Shown here in pieces: positions 35,682 through 47,088 of a DNA stretch of 64,000 bases; positions within the stretch are counted from its first letter, which is position 1, and every line of letters starts with the position of its first letter. Position numbers and translations under genes: made by a program. The DNA comes from Bryum argenteum. Taxonomy: Eukaryota > Streptophyta > Bryopsida > Bryales > Bryaceae. The DNA lies in NCBI GenBank assembly GCA_037043015.1, contig CM073324.1, positions 25,250,097-25,314,096 of the forward strand, given 5' to 3'. The notes under the pieces were generated by a model, which was not told where the DNA came from, did not search any database, and worked only from the letters and a program-made list of their open reading frames with translations.

Positions 35682-38600
35682 CTAACGGCAGGGTGGAGGC
35701 CTCATGGCACTTGTGTATCGAGACTGCCAAGCCTTGAGGGCGATCGCAAAAGAGTCTGTACACTCTTGATTCCGCTTGGGGAAGGCCGATAAGTCCGCAA
35801 GAAAGCGGCGTTCGTGTGAGTGCAGTGGGGTATCCTGCTTCACCAACCTCAACCAGGAGCCTTTCACCACGTTGGCATCAACCCATTCCATAACTTTCTC
35901 CAATCTCTCTAAGTAGGTCATGTTTCTGTTATACTCCATGTATCTTGACTCTAGCATGTACTGAACCATGAGTGATTCATCCGCATCCTTATGTTCCCGA
36001 AATACACACGCACTCAACCATTTCTCGATTGTGCTCCTCTCCAACACCATCCGGGGAGCCACCACCAACCACAAGTCATGTAGAGCTTGGCACAGGTTCT
36101 CGTCACATGGTTTTGGCACCATGGATGCCACCATGTCTCGCGGACTTTGTGCATGACACACACAGCAGCTTTGCTTCAAGAACACCAACTTGGCTACCAC
36201 ATGTTTCATGAGGCCAATCAGAAGTTGGCCATCGGGGAAGTCGACTCGCTTCCCGCTGAATTGTTGCAGGTACGAGCGAACCAGATGAGGAATGTAGCAT
36301 GACAAGCCGATCACGGGCTGAGCACATTCATCGTCGAAGTACTCTTGGTATGCAGCCACTCGGACTCGCCCTTCTATAAGACTTTGACGCATGTTTGTTG
36401 TGTCGAGGAAGATCTCGATGTGGAGGGGCAAGTCATTTGAGATGCCTGTGGATAGGGTGGCAATGTCGTCGTCCATGAAACAACGTACATGAAATGTCAT
36501 CTCAATTGAGCTTCTGTTGCATTCCGACATACAAACATCTTGTCATTAAACTGATAATCTATCAATTATCTGCCCAAAGATTACATAGATCATAAAGCTA
36601 AACTGAGAATGTTTACTTCTTTCATGTTCTATCAAACTTTGATTGTCTAAAAACTCATAGATTTGGCTTCCAGTAATCTAGTGGTCTACTTCAATTTGTA
36701 TCTGAATGTTTCACTGTTGAGAAAAGCATATGAAATTGGCAACGAACGGGATCACGTGGAAGTAATTGTGGACCACGCACCTTGATTTGTTGAATTTGCA
36801 AGAACACCACTGAAGCACATCTCCCATAACAGCAGCTCTATTTACAAACGATCGACACGCATTTGAGGTCTCTGGATCTGGATTGCACAGTGGCTCCTCC
36901 TCAAGCGACTTCAGCCGAGACTTGCTCACTGCACAGTTACCAGAATTCAAAAAAATCTTGTAAGCTCACCTGCTAACCAAGTGCCATCTTCGTGACATAC
37001 TTGGTTACGCTTCTAAATTGGCACCTTTGTCATTGCTTCTGTTTCATGTAACCCTCTCATTTCATTGAATTTCAACCTCCTAAATGTAGGCCAGGTTCGC
37101 ATTACATCCGTGTAAAGAAAAAGTTAAACATGTCGTATGATCCGTTTAGGAGGGTAAACTATAAAATCGATTCAATGATGGGACCAGAGACCCCAATTTA
37201 CCTAGAATATTCCATATCTTAAACCTAGAAATCAAACCCCAAAGTATACCCCTTAACCCCTGTTTTTACTACAGCTCATATACCGGTATGCCATCTTTGT
37301 AAAATATCACCATCAAGGCATTTAAGTTTTGATTTCTTACCATATGAGGTATCAGTAGACGCGGTCGACCAACCCGAATTTGAAGACGACCAGCTTTCCA
37401 AACGCTTCAAGACCTTGGACTTCTTCAGCTTGTTATCGTCACCATTCGGATCCTGCGCCACAAATGCTCACTCTTAGCAACAATCCTCAACCGAAAATGC
37501 AGTCTAGTAGAATACTAACGGTGATTTCAAACTGGAGAGACTACCCTGTGTGTAGAGGACGAGCCCAAGCTCAAGCTGATGAATTCATTGACGAGATGTG
37601 AGCAGTCGTTGCAGCCAAAAGGGTCACGAGCTCTGAGCATCATGGCCAGACTCTCTGCATCCGAGATTCCGGGGCCAAGGATGTCATCCTCCTCGTCCAC
37701 ATTACCACAGCTTTTCACATACTCCCAGCTGGTCGTTGACGATGTATCCTTTGCGACGTAATCCGTTTGCCTGGATGAAGTACTTCGGCCATCGACGCTC
37801 TTCTCCCAGTCATCGAATTCATCATCGTCCACAGGAGGAGGAGACGTGGGAGGGTCATAGGCCTCGATTGGGATTGACGATAGTGTGCCTTCGATCTGGA
37901 GGTCAGAACTGGAATGGTTTCTGTCCATTTCCATAGGGTCATGAGCTGCTTCTTCGTTGTCGCCGCCTTCTTCTTCTTCTCCTTCTTCTCCTATAGTTTC
38001 TAGCTTATTAAGAAGCAGGTTTACGACGACCTTCGCGGCCTCGGAAGTTGCCGCAGCAGCTGCTTGGCATTGCAGGGACGCTTCTCGCACTTGATTCCGA
38101 ACCCAGGTAGCGCCGTTCCGTCTCTCTATCTCAAAAGCGCGTACCTCCTCCATACCCTACACCCAAGCAACGAATCATCAGGATTTGTATCATCGAACAT
38201 GCTAGTACTACAGAATTTGACGGATATGGTGGGTAGTTAGAAAGTGATATTGCTGCAGAATTCTACCTCAAGGTCGTAGAAGTAGTTGTTGTCATCCTCT
38301 TCCGAAACTTGTTGAAGCACGTGTTCGTTGGCAATGCAGACAGCAGTGAACCCTAGAATTGTGTCTAACACATCGGGAAGATCGATGGCATTGCGCAACC
38401 CATTCACACATTTCTGAAACGGTGCACTTAACCTCAATTCAATGAGCTCCTCACGCTTTGTCTGTGACGGGGATCGTGGAAGTTTGGGACTCGGGCTCAC
38501 ATCTGGACACACTCACAATTCCTCATGATTAATTACTCGGAACGCTCACAATCCAGCCAATGCATGGACTCACCCTTAGATTGCACGAGGTGGATCAGAC

Positions 38601-39059
38601 ATCGAAAACGATCGGACAATGGAACCAAATTTAGGGTGTGCAGAGATGATGCATACCTCCTGAAGTGAAGAAGCGTGACACGACGCCGTCGGCGAGAGAG
38701 ATGGCACCGAGTGCAGACTCCAAGTCTCCATTGCAGGGGCAAACTTGGAGGGAACCCTGAGGAGCATGAAGCGTGACTCGAAATCCAGAACGCGAAACTA
38801 GCAACCAGTCATCCTGCTCAGGCTGCAGCTTCTCGCAGTAGCCTGTGTATCCCGAAGGTGGAGCCAATTCCCACTCCAACTTTCCGAATGTGATGGTCGC
38901 CAACCCCCGGTCCGTCACCTTCATCCTTGCCCCCGCCATGAGCTCCATGTTTCCTTCCGGCTCAGGTTGCTTCCTGGATTTCCATATCGCAAAATCCATG
39001 GCCATCTTCTCCTCCACCGCCGCCCATGACGATGACGACCCTGCTCTACTACTCTGCAT
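35682..39059 (-). CDS. PARP6/8-like protein lacking a catalytic domain, 780 aa
   Basis: Minus-strand exons: 39059-38657, 38502-38267, 38156-37545, 37452-37341, 36928-36781 and 36513-35682. Donors and acceptors are all GT-AG, phases agree at every junction, and the total is 2343 nt. Residues 1-134 (MQSSRAGSSSSWAAVEEKMA...) are unrecognised. About 270-300 is an acidic run (EEGEEEEGGDNEE); 300-500 is low complexity. The last 277 residues resemble the part of PARP6/PARP8 before the catalytic domain: a block MTFHVRCFMDDDIATL (about 509-524), then a Cys cluster CCVC...CDENLC (Cys 620, 623, 640, 645), then TYLERLEKVMEWVDANVVKG (about 702-721). In that family an ADP-ribosyltransferase domain of about 200 aa follows. 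Here the frame ends about 40 residues later (...SAMRPPPCR). Either the gene has lost its catalytic domain, or a further exon was missed. The gene model is solid; the family call rests on remembered motifs. Confidence 0.6.
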
Positions 39060-40474
39060 CCTGCCTACCTACAACCCAATCTCACACGAGCTTTCTCAGC
39101 CTACAACTCAAGCACCCACAATTGCTAAGGAAAGGATCAAGATGAGCACCTAATTGGAAACCTTTGCAGAAGTCCTTGACCTTGAAGAACGGTTCAAAGA
39201 TCGTTGGTCCCCCTCAACAATTGAAGAACTGTCGGTATCTACATGCACAAACAATCGCAATACTAAGAGCAGGAGATGCGAGAGAAGAGTATGTCTGTCA
39301 GTGGGACTCTAGAACAATACTAGTCTGTAAAGCGATGCAAGATCATCATGTCGGCATATCGGCTGTGTGAGAGAACATGTCAAATGTCTGTACATGATTA
39401 GAGAGCTTGGGGGAGCGGAGGTTTGAATGGGTATTCCGGGCACGGCAGGGGCACCGGATGATTTCTGAAATGGTGGTAATCGATGAAGCATCGACGAAGT
39501 GCGGCGCACGCAAGGATCTGATCGTTCACAAGAGCAGATTCTTCACTTGAGCTTTTTTGTTTGGGGCGGACCTGGGGGCGGCCCCCACGAGGGCCTTGAC
39601 TTTGCGGCAGTTGGAAATTGCCGACAATATCCTCATCCTTTTCTTTTCTTTTTAAGGGACGCATTAAACGGGGAGTGAGTCAAATCAAGGCCATCAATTT
39701 TCTAAGCCAATTCAATCACATTTTGAGTCTAATTGGCTCCATGGGGGTAAGCGTTTGTAGCAGCTAACAAGGAGGATGGAGGAGGGGTAATGAGCCCCCT
39801 AATATTTTGATGTATAGACATTAAATGCCAAGGCGTAGGCTTCTAAGAGTAACTTGAGGTCACAGACCTCAAATTTGAATTCAAAATTATCAAAAACGGC
39901 CTTGGGAGGTCCGACGGATTCTAGGGTGCCTCCTTGGTAGCTGCCACGAACCATTGCCCCTCCATGGGCCACTTAAAGAACACATAAAGCAATTAATAAA
40001 GTGTGGGCCAAATTCCCCATGGGAAAAGTCCTTGGGGCCAATTTTTAGAAGGAAAAACAAGGCCATAGGTCCAATTCATATTATTAGCTACATTCCATGC
40101 TTTTGATTTGTTCACATTAGAATATTTTAGTGAAATAATGATTTTGTCGTGAAATCAAGAAACCGCCTTTAGGCCATGAATTCTTCTTCCATTCTTGTGT
40201 CTCCCAAATTTTGGAGCGCATTCCATCTTATATCTTTCCCCCACCTATTATAATATAATATCCGAAAATTGACCCTGACTCCCCAGGTAAAGCCCCTCGG
40301 GCCAATTGAAGAATTGGACCAATCACAAGAGAGGATTTAGCCATGAATTGGCCCCATCAATGGCTAAAGCCCCTCATGTAAATCGGCCCCAAGCCCTCTT
40401 TGCACTAGAGTTGAGAAGCCAAGAGAAGAAGAATTTCAGCCAATGGGATGCTTAGGAATCGAGAAGCCAATTAA
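39060..40474. other. Upstream region of the PARP-like gene and repeat debris
   Basis: The first few hundred bases would be promoter and leader of the minus-strand gene. From about 39650 the sequence carries phrases related to the MITE at 18561 (GGGACGCATTAAACGGGGAG) and several GGCCCCA/GGGGCC words (39720-40420). No frame of note. Confidence 0.45.
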
Positions 40475-40734
40475 CCCCTAACTTCCCTTAAAACCCAAAA
40501 CGGGTTGTGGAGGTTCCTGCAGGAGAAAAACTCAGCCAACTTTGACCATTATAATCTCACAAATGAGGAAGAGTGAACGGTTCAAATTGGGTATGTGAGA
40601 ACAATGTCAACTGAACTTTGAGATCTTATGGTTGAATCTTCTAAATAATGCTTAGATTGAGATATTTTGAGCTTAATCTAGAGGAAGGTCAAATCTTGTG
40701 ACTTAAACCGTTTTGCAACAAGGAAATTTAGGGG
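40475..40734 (+). mobile_element. 260-bp TTAA-flanked MITE, copy 1
   Basis: Begins CCCCTAACTTCCCTT and ends AAGGAAATTTAGGGG, bounded by TTAA on both sides (40471-40474 and 40735-40738). The interior contains GGTTGTGGAGGTTCCTGCAG, AACTCAGCCAACTTTGACC, ATTATAATCTCACAAATGAG and GAACGGTTC. It matches, inverted, the elements at 62930-63189 and 62365-62624, all exactly 260 bp. A TTAA target and CCC-type ends are the known hallmark of piggyBac-superfamily insertion; the assignment is inference. No coding sequence. Confidence 0.85.
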
Positions 40735-40759
40735 TTAAGAAAGGTTTTACACAAGGAAA

Positions 40760-42360
40760 TCTCAGTCTAAGGAACAAAGGGAGCCTAGAATAACATGGCA
40801 CACACTTTTTGCTTAGTCGGCACAATATTTGTTGTTTTTGACGGCCCCTGGAATTTACACCTCAATGACGTGGGTCTAACGCAAATTCCGGGGGCAATAG
40901 GTAAAAATCCTTCTTTTTTTTCTTTTTTTTTTCCTTTTTGTTTTTTTCTTCTTCTTCTTCTGACTGCTTATACCAACAACCAGATTTTTTATTAGTTTTT
41001 TTTCGTAACACCTATTAAAATTCATTTCCTTAAGTTTCTACTTCTGAAAAAGTATCCTTTTCTATTGCAACTTCATCATTCTTTTTCTTCTTCTTCTTAC
41101 TATTTTCCTGATTTTTTAATATTCTTTTGCACTCTTTTTTGCTTTGAGTTTGTTGCAGTGGAAGGCTAATCTTAAGATGGAGAATTCTAACAATCTCAAG
41201 ACCAATGCTCCTTGGATGAGTTTCTCTCAACCTCAAATTCAACCTAATTCTCCTTAACTGCATCCTTCTCTCTCTGATCTCGTTTTAATGGTAGTATTTT
41301 CAAAAAAAAATCGCCTTTTGGATTGTCTGGCATGAGTTGATCTACATTTCGACAATCTGATGGTAGTAGAGGTGGAATTTTTTCACCATCTCTTGGGAGG
41401 CAACTTTACAGTGGTTGAGATTTGCAACCAAGTGAGGAGCCGGTAGAGAAATTTCCAAATCCATTGCTTGATGTGAAGGAGGAGGAAGTAGTTCGTGAGG
41501 CAACAAAGGGCTTGAATGGAGAGTATGAGTCTCCGCCCAAGAAAAGAGGACATTCAACAAAAGGAGGAAAATCAAGTGCACCTCCTCCTCCAAAGAAGAA
41601 TTCAATAAAATCAACAACAAAGAAGAATGTGGAGGTTGTCTTATTGGATGGTTCAAGTGATGAAGAAGAGAAGCCCATTCAAAAGTGACGTGATTATGAA
41701 GTTGAAACTTTGATTGCTATCCTTGGAGAAATGAAGAAAGAATTATGAAGATTTGCAAAAAAACAAGGCATCCGCACTCAATTTTTTCTCACATTTTTTG
41801 TAAATTGTATGTGTGTAAATGTATAAATATTTATACAATGTATACAATGTAAACTTACATTGTAGAATTTTTTAAAATGAATTCAACAAATGGGGACGCA
41901 TGAGGATAATTAAGGGTTGTAGAAGGCCTTGGCCTTAGCCCGCCTGCCCCTTGCCTCCCTCCCCCCGAAGCGCGAGTAGCTACCACCGCGGGGCTTTGAG
42001 TTTTGTGGGCTCCACCACCCATCACCCGCAAGAGGGCATGAACCTCCATGGCTAAGAAACAAAGCCTTCCCAAATTGATATCTGGTTGAGACAAACATGA
42101 AGATTGCAAATGGTTTGAGCAACTTGATGTTTGAAAGTCTACTCAAGCTTGTGTGAAAAAACAAATTCCAGCAAGTGTGTGGGAAGGAAATACTGAAAAT
42201 GAAGTCAAGAAGGTATTAAATTCACAAGACAGATGTCACTTCAAAGCAAACCAAGAAGAGAAAGAAAGATTGAAGACAAATTGGAGGCAATATTGGAGCA
42301 AATGGTTTTCAATTCCTCCAATTTTCTTGCAACATTTCAAGAAAGTACAGCCTTATTAAA
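40760..42360 (+). pseudogene. Element copy A: degraded gene for a charged, DNA-binding-like protein
   Basis: This matches 52930-55800 block by block, starting at CAAGGAAATCTCAGTCTAAG. The clearest coding piece (41422-41688) reads PSEEPVEKFPNPLLDVKEEE, has a Lys/Pro-rich stretch (PPKKRGHSTKGGKSS) and ends in an acidic tail SSDEEEKP. An in-frame TGA at about 41686 is followed by more protein-like sequence (RDYEVETLIAILGEMKKEL). A further piece is at 42153-42359. Copy B has about 360 bp, including a trihelix/MADF-like segment, that copy A lacks around 42075-42100. Such accessory DNA-binding proteins occur in plant cut-and-paste elements, but I cannot name the family. Confidence 0.6.
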
Positions 42361-43108
42361 AAATATGGATGGCCGCATGGTAACTATCCTAGAGAAATTG
42401 TAGTCACTTTAGCATAATCTCTAGAATATTTGATTGTTTTGCCAAGTTAAATTCCCAAAAATCATGATCTTTCTAGGAAAATCAAGATATTCCCCAAATC
42501 GCATTTTCACTAGTGATCACCTCTATGGCAACCCATCATTATCATGATATGAAAATCATGATATTCCAAAATTCACCATTTCACATAGAGAATGAAAATG
42601 GGGTCTCGGCATCAATATTTCATCCCTTCCCTCTTGTTATTCGTCCTTCCCACCATGTCCACCCTTGGCAAATGAGTGCCTAGAAATTATTAAAATTATT
42701 GAAAATTAAAAATGAAGGTCATGTAATCATTACAATATTTGGTTATTGGGTGCCAAAGGACCTTCATATTCACATTATCATGATTTGTGAAAACCACAAT
42801 AATGAGTGAAAATGGGGGTGGTGTAAATGTCACAATATATTTTTATAGGTTTGCCAAATGTAGCCTAAGGCACTCATTTTTTGTCGTATCCCTTAAACAT
42901 CCCTTGGAAAGCGTAGATTAGTGACAATATACCAAGTCTCCTTTTCAACTTTTAGAAGGATAATTAAAGGCATGTTTTGGAAATCCAATTGTATGGATGT
43001 GAAATTGATGTGCATTATGCCAAGAGAATATTTTGGGAGTGATCAATCCCAAGGTTTTGGTTAGAATGCTAGATAAGAAATCAGAAGACAACCATTTTAC
43101 ATTATACC
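42361..43108. other. Gene-free AT-rich DNA
   Basis: No frame of note. Short ATCATGAT/CATGATAT words recur at 42460-42800. Confidence 0.5.
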
Positions 43109-43357
43109 CCAATTCCGTTAAAATGGCACTATGCCATGTGCCATATTGTCACACTAGATCTTACATTTGTGCTCATATAAAAGGGTATATTCTGTAATAT
43201 CACAATATTTTTTGTAATATCACTTCTTTATAGACATTGTCACTCATTTTCCCTAATATCACCTTAAAATTCTGTTATATCACATAGTTTTTGAACTACA
43301 GTTCAGAAAGTTGAGGTGTGCCATTTTACCGGAATAATGCCATTTTAACGGAATTGG
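43109..43357 (+). mobile_element. MITE with perfect 20-bp terminal inverted repeats
   Basis: Left end CCAATTCCGTTAAAATGGCA (43109-43128); right end is its exact reverse complement (43338-43357). The ends extend imperfectly outward for about three bases (ACCCC / GGTGT), and TAT lies just outside on both sides, a possible 3-bp target duplication. It is the best-preserved of four copies (also 12032, 32350 and a truncated one near 33268). No coding sequence; the superfamily is uncertain. Confidence 0.9.
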
Positions 43358-46300
43358 TGTTATTAGCTACAAGCTCTTGACATTTTTAGAAAGATGTCGG
43401 TGACACCACGACTCAATCCCAACAGTGCTTTGAAGTGTATACATGATGTGCATGCCTGAAAAAGAACGCGGAGCAACTCTCCAAGCCAATTGATTGCAAT
43501 TGGGGTCCGGCTTCTCATACATATATTATTGTCGTATCTAATCCCACAGTAAAATCCATGTGGTAGACAAAGTATGCCACATAATGGTGCGAGCAATATA
43601 TCAATAGAAAGCTATTTGTTAAATACAAACTTCTTTTTACATTAGACTACAAGACATGCGAACACGCAAAAAACATGATAAATGGGCCATAGCGGCACGC
43701 TCGGACCTTTAAAGATTGAATTCTCAATAGCATGTTTGTCAAACTAATCAACAACCATATTTGTATGGTCATACCTTAGGATCATGTAGATTCCAAAAAA
43801 AAAATTTAAAAAATAAAAAATTTTAAAAAAATCAAAATAAAATCAATATCCACAGTTCATATACATAATTAGGAGACTTAACAAAAAGTCTAACTGTTGG
43901 AGTTTGATTTCTTTGAATTCTCGACCAATATCTTTTATTTCTGCAATTTGTAAATTTAGGAAAAATGTTTGTTCAAATGATCGTGTTTCCAATAAAATCT
44001 TGGAGGCCATTGGTCGAATTGGGTCCCTAGAGGTGTTGTTAGAAATACGCTTTCTCGTAGGAGTGCCTTCAACAATCGGATTGCCATATATGAAATTTTA
44101 AAGTGACTATTAATAGTTGCAATTTTTTTGGATATTGCATAAAATGCCCTAGTTTTCTAGAACTTACAAAAAATAGAAGCCTTCCTGCCTTTCTATCTTT
44201 GCAACCTAGGGTCGGATTAGCCCCGGAATGCTAGGGGACACTATACATACTGATTTGTGAAAGTAAAGGTTCTTGATGCATAATTATTCAAATTATCAAA
44301 ATAGAGTTTCCTCTACTTCACTCCTAAAAAGAATCAGTTTAAGCATTATTTGGAATATCCAACCGTAGGATCTTGAAGATAACTTAACTTTCCACCCACA
44401 CACCAAATTTGAACTATAAATCCTTCTTCATTAGTAAGATCGTGATGGTCAAGGTTGGCTGAATTTTGTTCAAGAGGGAACCCAAAAAGCCATTTCGGCT
44501 TTCTTGAACCTTTAGGGATTGATGGAGTTGGATATGCTTTTGGTTTATATAGTTTCTACATGTACTTTTTGCATATGGTTTTTTTACACACTATTTACGA
44601 AGGTGCAATATGTTATCTTATAGATATGTGATACATACAACAGTAAACAATTTCATATGCATTGTAAGGCATTATTTACGAATAGAGTACTCTCTCATAT
44701 TTGATTTGTAGTATATGGTCTTTTTACATGCAATATAAACAAAAGCTATTATATATGGTTTTAGTACACAATTTTGTATACACTATCGTGCATAATATGA
44801 TTTGTTGCATCTAATTTGTAGTTTATGGTAGTCTAAATCCAATTTGTAGTAAATTATCGCACAAAAATATGGAACTTGCGACCAATTTTGTTAGTGGCAT
44901 CCTACTTGTTTGTATAAAAATGAATTTTGGTGTTCTTTGCATATTGCAAGCCTCACACATGCTTTTGTAAACCTCAAAATGATTCCAAGATGAATAGACG
45001 TAACTATGGTTGGTAACTTTGTTGTCAAGATTTTCTTATGAGGAATTGAGATTTGTCTTTGTGGAGAGGCATGGTTGAAGCCTACCGCACAAAAAGGTTT
45101 TTGTTATGCATCTTGTATCAAAATCATTGACCTCCTAATGGGTGCGATGGAAAGACTTGAATTATTTTGAAAATGTTCTCATACTAATACTCTACAAGAT
45201 CCAATGGTTATAAATGTGTTGATCATCTAGATATTTGTTTAAAATAAATCATTGACTTAAGCAATTTGGAAGAGAGTTAAAGGTTCCTACCGTCCCCCTT
45301 GGGCCGTTAGAAGTTAATGATAATAACATTCACACAGGGAGAATCAAGGATAGGTCTAGGTTTTCTTTTCATTTGGATAATGTGCATAAAGAGAGTTGTT
45401 AGGTCAAAGACATAGTTAAGGTGTATAGTTATAAAACGCGCATATACCATAAATGAATTAATGACCTCCGGCCCATGAAGGGTGAGAAATTTCAGTGGGA
45501 ACTTTTTTCCTACTCACCCCCCGCCCCCCTTTTGTAATTTTTAGGGGAGGTGAGGAGATGCAAACGTTATGGGATAAATCCCCAACTCCATACCATCACC
45601 ATACCATCATCATGTCATACCATCACCATGCCATCACCATACCATACCATACCCATGCCCCTGACCCCCTCACCATCCCCTGACCCCCTCACCTCATTAA
45701 TCCCCTCACCTCATTAATTAATTAATGCCTATGCAGACCATTCTTAGTGGATAGTTAATTACGCAAGTTTCCATTATTAAAAATGTGTCTTCTTATTCCA
45801 TGTGTTTGACATACAAAAACATGGAACTCCACTTTCAACTCATAAGGATGTTCAAAAAGCACAAACACACAACTTTGCTCTTGATTACACAACGTGTCTA
45901 TTTAGAGACTATTTTCAAGAATAAATAAAAATATAAATGTGTCACGGTTCTAGTAGAGAACCTAAAAGAAATTTCTTGGATGCCTAATGAATGCTTGAAA
46001 ATGTATATACTAGAGCATCCAGTGTCCATTGCTTCTCTCAAGTATAGGTAAGTGAGATTCTTTTCCAACAAAGAGTTTGTTTCAATTAGGAATTATTTCT
46101 TTCACTGCCTCCTCGACTACTTTGCATTCAATTTGCTCTTCAATATTCCGTACCCTGATTCTTCCATATTTGTATCAAAGTCCTCTAATAACTGGTCACA
46201 ATAAATTACAACAACTGGATGTCAAAACTAATGACGTAAGCAAGGTAAAATAAAGTGATCAAGGTAGACGTATTAGTAAGGAGTGCATAGAATAGTTACA

Positions 46301-46749
46301 AGAGAAAATAAATCATGATGCAGTTATGAAATTTAGCATTGTTTGGATAGATGGTGGACCTTAGTTACGAGCTTGTAACACGCAAAATTGGCCTACTGCA
46401 GGACGTGGTGGCTAATTGGCTATACTCTAAGGGCATCACTAATCTTGCACTGGATTTCAACCTTAAAAAATTATAATTCAGTGCAATTTTCAAAGATCAA
46501 GAGACTTGAAAATCTTTTGACTCGCATCCATGTCCGTATCAAAGATTGGATTGCTCATAGTTGATTAGAGCAAAGTAGCCTTACAAGTGGCTAAGATGAC
46601 TAAGTGATAAGGAGATAAGGATTGATCTACTTGTGTTCTGTTTGAGAAATATAGATAAGAAAAAAGAAGACGAGTGGGGTGTGGATAAGTGTCAGGAGGC
46701 ACCCCTATGAACCATGCGCTCCGAAAGCCTTTCAAATGAAAAAATACGG
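43358..46749. other. Gene-free repeat debris
   Basis: The best piece is 44260-44520, a decayed relative of the 260-bp TTAA element (CCAACCGTAGGATCTTGAAG, GGTCAAGGTTGGCTGAATTT, GCCATTTCGGCTTTCTTGAA, CCTTTAGGG). Frames at 43363-43596 (minus) and 43904-44101 (plus) have no domain. The rest is AT-rich. Confidence 0.45.
45585..45725. repeat. Simple-sequence tract CCATAC/CATCAC then CCCCTCACC
   Basis: A run of ACCATCACC, ACCATACC and similar words changes into CCCTGACCCCCTCACC repeats and ends in ATTAATTAATTAAT. Strongly C-rich on the plus strand, unlike its surroundings. Confidence 0.85.
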
Positions 46750-47080
46750 GTCTAGGTTCTACTACTAGAACTAGATTCTAATTGGAATCTATCCCTAAAG
46801 ATATAGCTGAAACCTAATGATAGATGAAGTAGATAGGACTTTAAAAATCATCCATTTTTTCACTTTTTATGCTATGAAAACATTATTTCAAATCTAATAC
46901 CAAAAGTATTTCGATTGAAAATCCAACTACAAATTTTTTAGCTTTCATCTTAAGATCATGATCATTTCAAAAGATTACCAGAAACTATTTTCTTGTTTCA
47001 CTGAATTTACTTGCAATGGTAGAACATGCATAATGTTTGGAAACCTAAAACCAAAAGTTGCCTACACTTAACCCCTAAAG
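46750..47080 (-). repeat. Minus-strand fragment of the ~1-kb repeat family
   Basis: Contains AAAAATCATCCATTTTTTCA, CCAACTACAAATTTTTTAGC and CTTGCAATGGTAGAACATGC, collinear with 50400-50640 inside the TTAA-bounded element. Truncated next to the element at 47089. Confidence 0.55.
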
Positions 47081-47088
47081 ATCCTTAA

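Noticed and set aside
37579-37936. Plus-strand frames across the PARP-like gene
   Set aside because: They overlap minus-strand exons with consistent splice phases and show no domain.
45585-45725. Telomere-like or G-quadruplex tract
   Set aside because: The C-rich words are not telomeric repeats and runs are irregular; treated as a simple-sequence tract.
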